Source: Anaerolinea sp. (GTDB lineage: Bacteria > Chloroflexota > Anaerolineae > Anaerolineales > Villigracilaceae). From it: a DNA stretch of 7,739 bases. The first letter of the stretch is position 1; every line of letters begins with the position of its first letter. The translations under genes and the position numbers were made by a program. Positions 6,076 through 7,739 of this stretch are shown one piece after another. The DNA is taken from contig DYNS01000135.1 in the NCBI GenBank assembly GCA_020720965.1, forward strand, positions 1-7,739, given 5' to 3'. Under the pieces are notes generated by a model. The model was given only the letters and a program-made list of their open reading frames with translations. It made no database searches and was not told where the DNA came from.

Positions 6076-7164
6076 ATGACCCTCAACCGCGCCCACAACT
6101 TTAACGCCGGTCCCGCCGCCCTGCCCCTGGAAGTGTTGCAACGCGCCCAGGCAGAGATGTTGGACTACAAAGGAACCGGCATGTCCATCATCGAGATGAG
6201 TCACCGCTCGAAAGAATTTGAAGCGATGATTAACGAAACCGAAGCAGATATGCGTGAACTGCTCAACATTCCCGCCAACTACAAAGTAATGTTCATGCAA
6301 GGCGGCGCAAGCCTGCAATTTTCCATGATACCGATGAGCTTCCGCCCCAGCGGCGCTTCGGCAGACTACATCGTCACCGGAACCTGGAGCAAAAAAGCAG
6401 TAGACGAAGCCAAAAAACTGGGCAATACCCGCGTAGCCGCCAGCGGAAAAGAAACCAACTTCGACCGCACCCCCGCCAGCCTGGAAACAGACCCCAACGC
6501 CGCCTACCTGTACTACTGCTCCAACGAAACCATTCACGGCGTGGAATATTTTGAAGAACCCACCCCGCCCGCCGGTGTCCCCCTCATCTGCGATGCCTCC
6601 TCCGACTTTATGAGCCGCCCGCTCGACATCACCAAATACGCCTACCTTTACGCCGGGGCGCAGAAGAATGTCGGTCCCGCCGGAGTCGTCATCGGCATCC
6701 TGCGCGAAGACCTGCTGGAACGCGCCCCCGCCAACCTGCCCGTAATGCTGGACTACAAAACCCTCGCCGCCGAAAAATCCCTCTACAATACCCCGCCCTG
6801 CTTCTCCATCTACATGGTCGGTCTGGTAATGAAGTGGCTTAAAAACCTGGGCGGCTTAAACGCCATGCAAACCCGCAACCAGCAAAAAGCCGGTCTGGTC
6901 TACAACGCCATAGACCAAAGCGGCGGTTTTTACAAAGGGCATGCCCAACCCGCCAACCGTTCCCTCATGAACATCACCTTCCGCCTGCCCACCGAATCCC
7001 TGGAAGACCAATTCGCCAGCGAAGCCAAAAAGAACAACCTCATCGGTCTAAAGGGACATCGCTCGGTTGGCGGCATGAGAGCCTCCACCTACAACGCCGT
7101 AGAGATGGAAAGCGTGCAAGCCCTCGTCCAATTTATGCAAGAATTTCAACGCAAAAACGGGTAA
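6076..7164 (+). CDS. serC: Phosphoserine aminotransferase SerC
   Basis: SerC is a PLP aminotransferase interconverting 3-phosphohydroxypyruvate plus glutamate with O-phosphoserine plus 2-oxoglutarate; it is the second step of serine synthesis and can also serve vitamin B6 synthesis. The 362 residues match the usual full length. Visible motifs are 'FNAGPAALP' (9-17), 'GTGMSIIEMSHRS' (33-45), 'MQGGASLQF' (74-82), 'TGTWSKKA' (101-108), 'SNETIHGV' (149-156), 'CDASSDFMSRP' (172-182), the PLP lysine Lys197 in 'YAGAQKNVGPAG' and 'GHRSVGGMRASTYNA' (327-341). serA and serB are not in the window. The preceding SbnI-like gene is 59 bases upstream and the next gene starts two bases after the stop. The identification is secure. 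Confidence 0.97.
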   Translation: MTLNRAHNFNAGPAALPLEVLQRAQAEMLDYKGTGMSIIEMSHRSKEFEAMINETEADMRELLNIPANYKVMFMQGGASLQFSMIPMSFRPSGASADYIVTGTWSKKAVDEAKKLGNTRVAASGKETNFDRTPASLETDPNAAYLYYCSNETIHGVEYFEEPTPPAGVPLICDASSDFMSRPLDITKYAYLYAGAQKNVGPAGVVIGILREDLLERAPANLPVMLDYKTLAAEKSLYNTPPCFSIYMVGLVMKWLKNLGGLNAMQTRNQQKAGLVYNAIDQSGGFYKGHAQPANRSLMNITFRLPTESLEDQFASEAKKNNLIGLKGHRSVGGMRASTYNAVEMESVQALVQFMQEFQRKNG

Positions 7165-7166
7165 AT

Positions 7167-7544
7167 GTGAACAACGAAATGAACATGGATTTCTTCTTCC
7201 CGGAACTCAACCCCGCCGAAGAAGGAACCATCCCCCTCCCCCCCGAAGCCATGCGCTTCCTCGAACTCCGCGCCGAACCGGTGCTGGATGAAGGACCCCT
7301 CCGCACCCGCGTCTATGTAGAAGTCACCGCCTTTCAACAACGCCCCTACATGGAAGTCACCCTGCGCGGGCAAGACGGCACAGAAATCGCCACAGTCAGC
7401 GTCATCGAACCCATGCAGCGCAAAAACGTCTTCACCCTGCACATTCGCGGCGCGCAAAAAAGCGGTAAATTCCACCTCGCCGCCCGCATGTACTACCCCG
7501 AAGGACCCGAACCCGACTCGCGTGAAATTGAATTTGAAATTTAA
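7167..7544 (+). CDS. Hypothetical protein of about 125 residues, directly after serC
   Basis: I do not recognise this protein. From GTG 7167 it has 125 residues; ATG at 7179 or 7185 would shorten it by 4 or 6, and no good Shine-Dalgarno site separates the options. It has no signal peptide or membrane segment. The first 40 residues are acidic and Pro/Glu-rich. The rest alternates in a way typical of a small beta-sandwich ('RTRVYVEVTAF', 'PYMEVTLRGQDG', 'VFTLHIRG', 'FHLAARMYYP') and ends in an acidic 'EIEFEI'. It begins two bases after the serC stop and its end probably overlaps the next gene, so it belongs to the serC transcription unit. Codon choice resembles serC. A run of seven C (7238-7244) lies within the frame. 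No function can be assigned. Confidence 0.75.
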   Translation: MNNEMNMDFFFPELNPAEEGTIPLPPEAMRFLELRAEPVLDEGPLRTRVYVEVTAFQQRPYMEVTLRGQDGTEIATVSVIEPMQRKNVFTLHIRGAQKSGKFHLAARMYYPEGPEPDSREIEFEI

Positions 7545-7739
7545 CCCCTTCGCCTCATCAGAACGGAAGAAAGCGCAGCGCCCTGGCGCTGCGTGTTCCG
7601 TTTTAAGCGCCTTTCTGCTGCTCTGGGCGGTTTCCTGCTCCGCCCCACCTGCGCCAACAGCCTCCCCCCTGCCGCCTGCCAGCCCAACCCCAACACTCAC
7701 GCCCACCTCCACCGCCATCCCGCCCACCCCAACCCCCAC
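7522..7739 (+). CDS. Lipoprotein with Thr/Pro linker, 5' part only
   Basis: An open frame runs from GTG 7522 to the window edge without a stop (72 codons). A charged N-region (about residues 14-20, with Arg15, Lys16, Lys17 and Arg20) is followed by 'SAFLLLWAVSC', a clear lipobox with Cys39 encoded at 7636-7638. A Pro/Thr/Ser/Ala-rich stretch then runs to the edge, much like the linker of the M23 lipoprotein gene. TTG codons at 7528 and 7534 are alternative starts; no ATG, GTG or TTG lies in frame between 7537 and the hydrophobic core. With GTG the gene overlaps the preceding one by 23 bases. No strong Shine-Dalgarno site is visible (an AAGGA at 7501-7505 is too far). The folded domain, and so the function, lies outside the window. 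Confidence 0.6.
   Translation, partial: MKLNLKFNPFASSERKKAQRPGAACSVLSAFLLLWAVSCSAPPAPTASPLPPASPTPTLTPTSTAIPPTPTP
7562..7604 (+). terminator. Long hairpin with short T run after the hypothetical gene (terminator or attenuator)
   Basis: Outer arms AACGGAA (7562-7568) and TTCCGTT (7596-7602) enclose inner arms CGCAGCGCC (7574-7582) and GGCGCTGCG (7585-7593). There is a small asymmetric internal loop, and the stem is followed by TTTT (7601-7604, overlapping the last arm). It starts 17 bases after the stop of the hypothetical gene, where a terminator of the serC unit would be expected, yet it lies within the apparent signal-peptide coding region of the next gene. The T run is short, so partial termination is more likely than complete. 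On the minus strand no T run follows. Confidence 0.5.

Noticed and set aside
7146..7739. Minus-strand open frame of 197 codons
   Set aside because: It lies opposite the end of serC, the hypothetical gene and the lipoprotein start. Its Gly/Val-rich translation is what a Pro/Thr-rich + strand produces in reverse.

Overview
The window looks like a chromosomal housekeeping segment from a moderately GC-rich bacterium, most likely a member of the Chloroflexota (Anaerolineae-like). That placement is an inference from protein style: lipoproteins with long Thr/Pro/Ser linkers, and dense overlapping operons. No marker gene settles it. There are no rRNA or tRNA genes, insertion sequences, CRISPR arrays or phage genes.

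Layout. Positions 1-372 hold the 3' end of an M14 zinc carboxypeptidase gene on the + strand. It converges on a five-gene minus-strand operon covering about 384-5099. In transcription order the operon encodes a small four-helix membrane protein, selA (selenocysteine synthase), an M24 Xaa-Pro-type peptidase, tsaD (tRNA t6A synthesis) and a probable M23 peptidase lipoprotein. Every junction overlaps, by 14, 4, 4 and about 32 bases, so translational coupling is likely. A weak hairpin followed by a T-rich run sits at the end of the operon.

Positions 5100-5185 form a divergent intergenic region. It carries six degenerate 7-bp tandem repeats (5113-5154) squeezed between promoter-like elements pointing both ways. 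To the right, on the + strand, lie a ParB/Srx-fold protein resembling the free-serine kinase SbnI along its whole length, serC (phosphoserine aminotransferase) with its own -10 box and Shine-Dalgarno site, an unrecognised 125-residue protein, and the start of a lipoprotein gene that runs off the window. A strong hairpin lies inside the 5' end of that last gene.

The most interesting point is the pairing of an SbnI/SerK-like protein with SerC. A serine kinase would make O-phosphoserine, which SerC can interconvert with 3-phosphohydroxypyruvate. Together they could form a serine-to-glycolysis or phosphoserine-supply module. SelA, on the divergent operon, also acts on serine, but in its tRNA-bound form.
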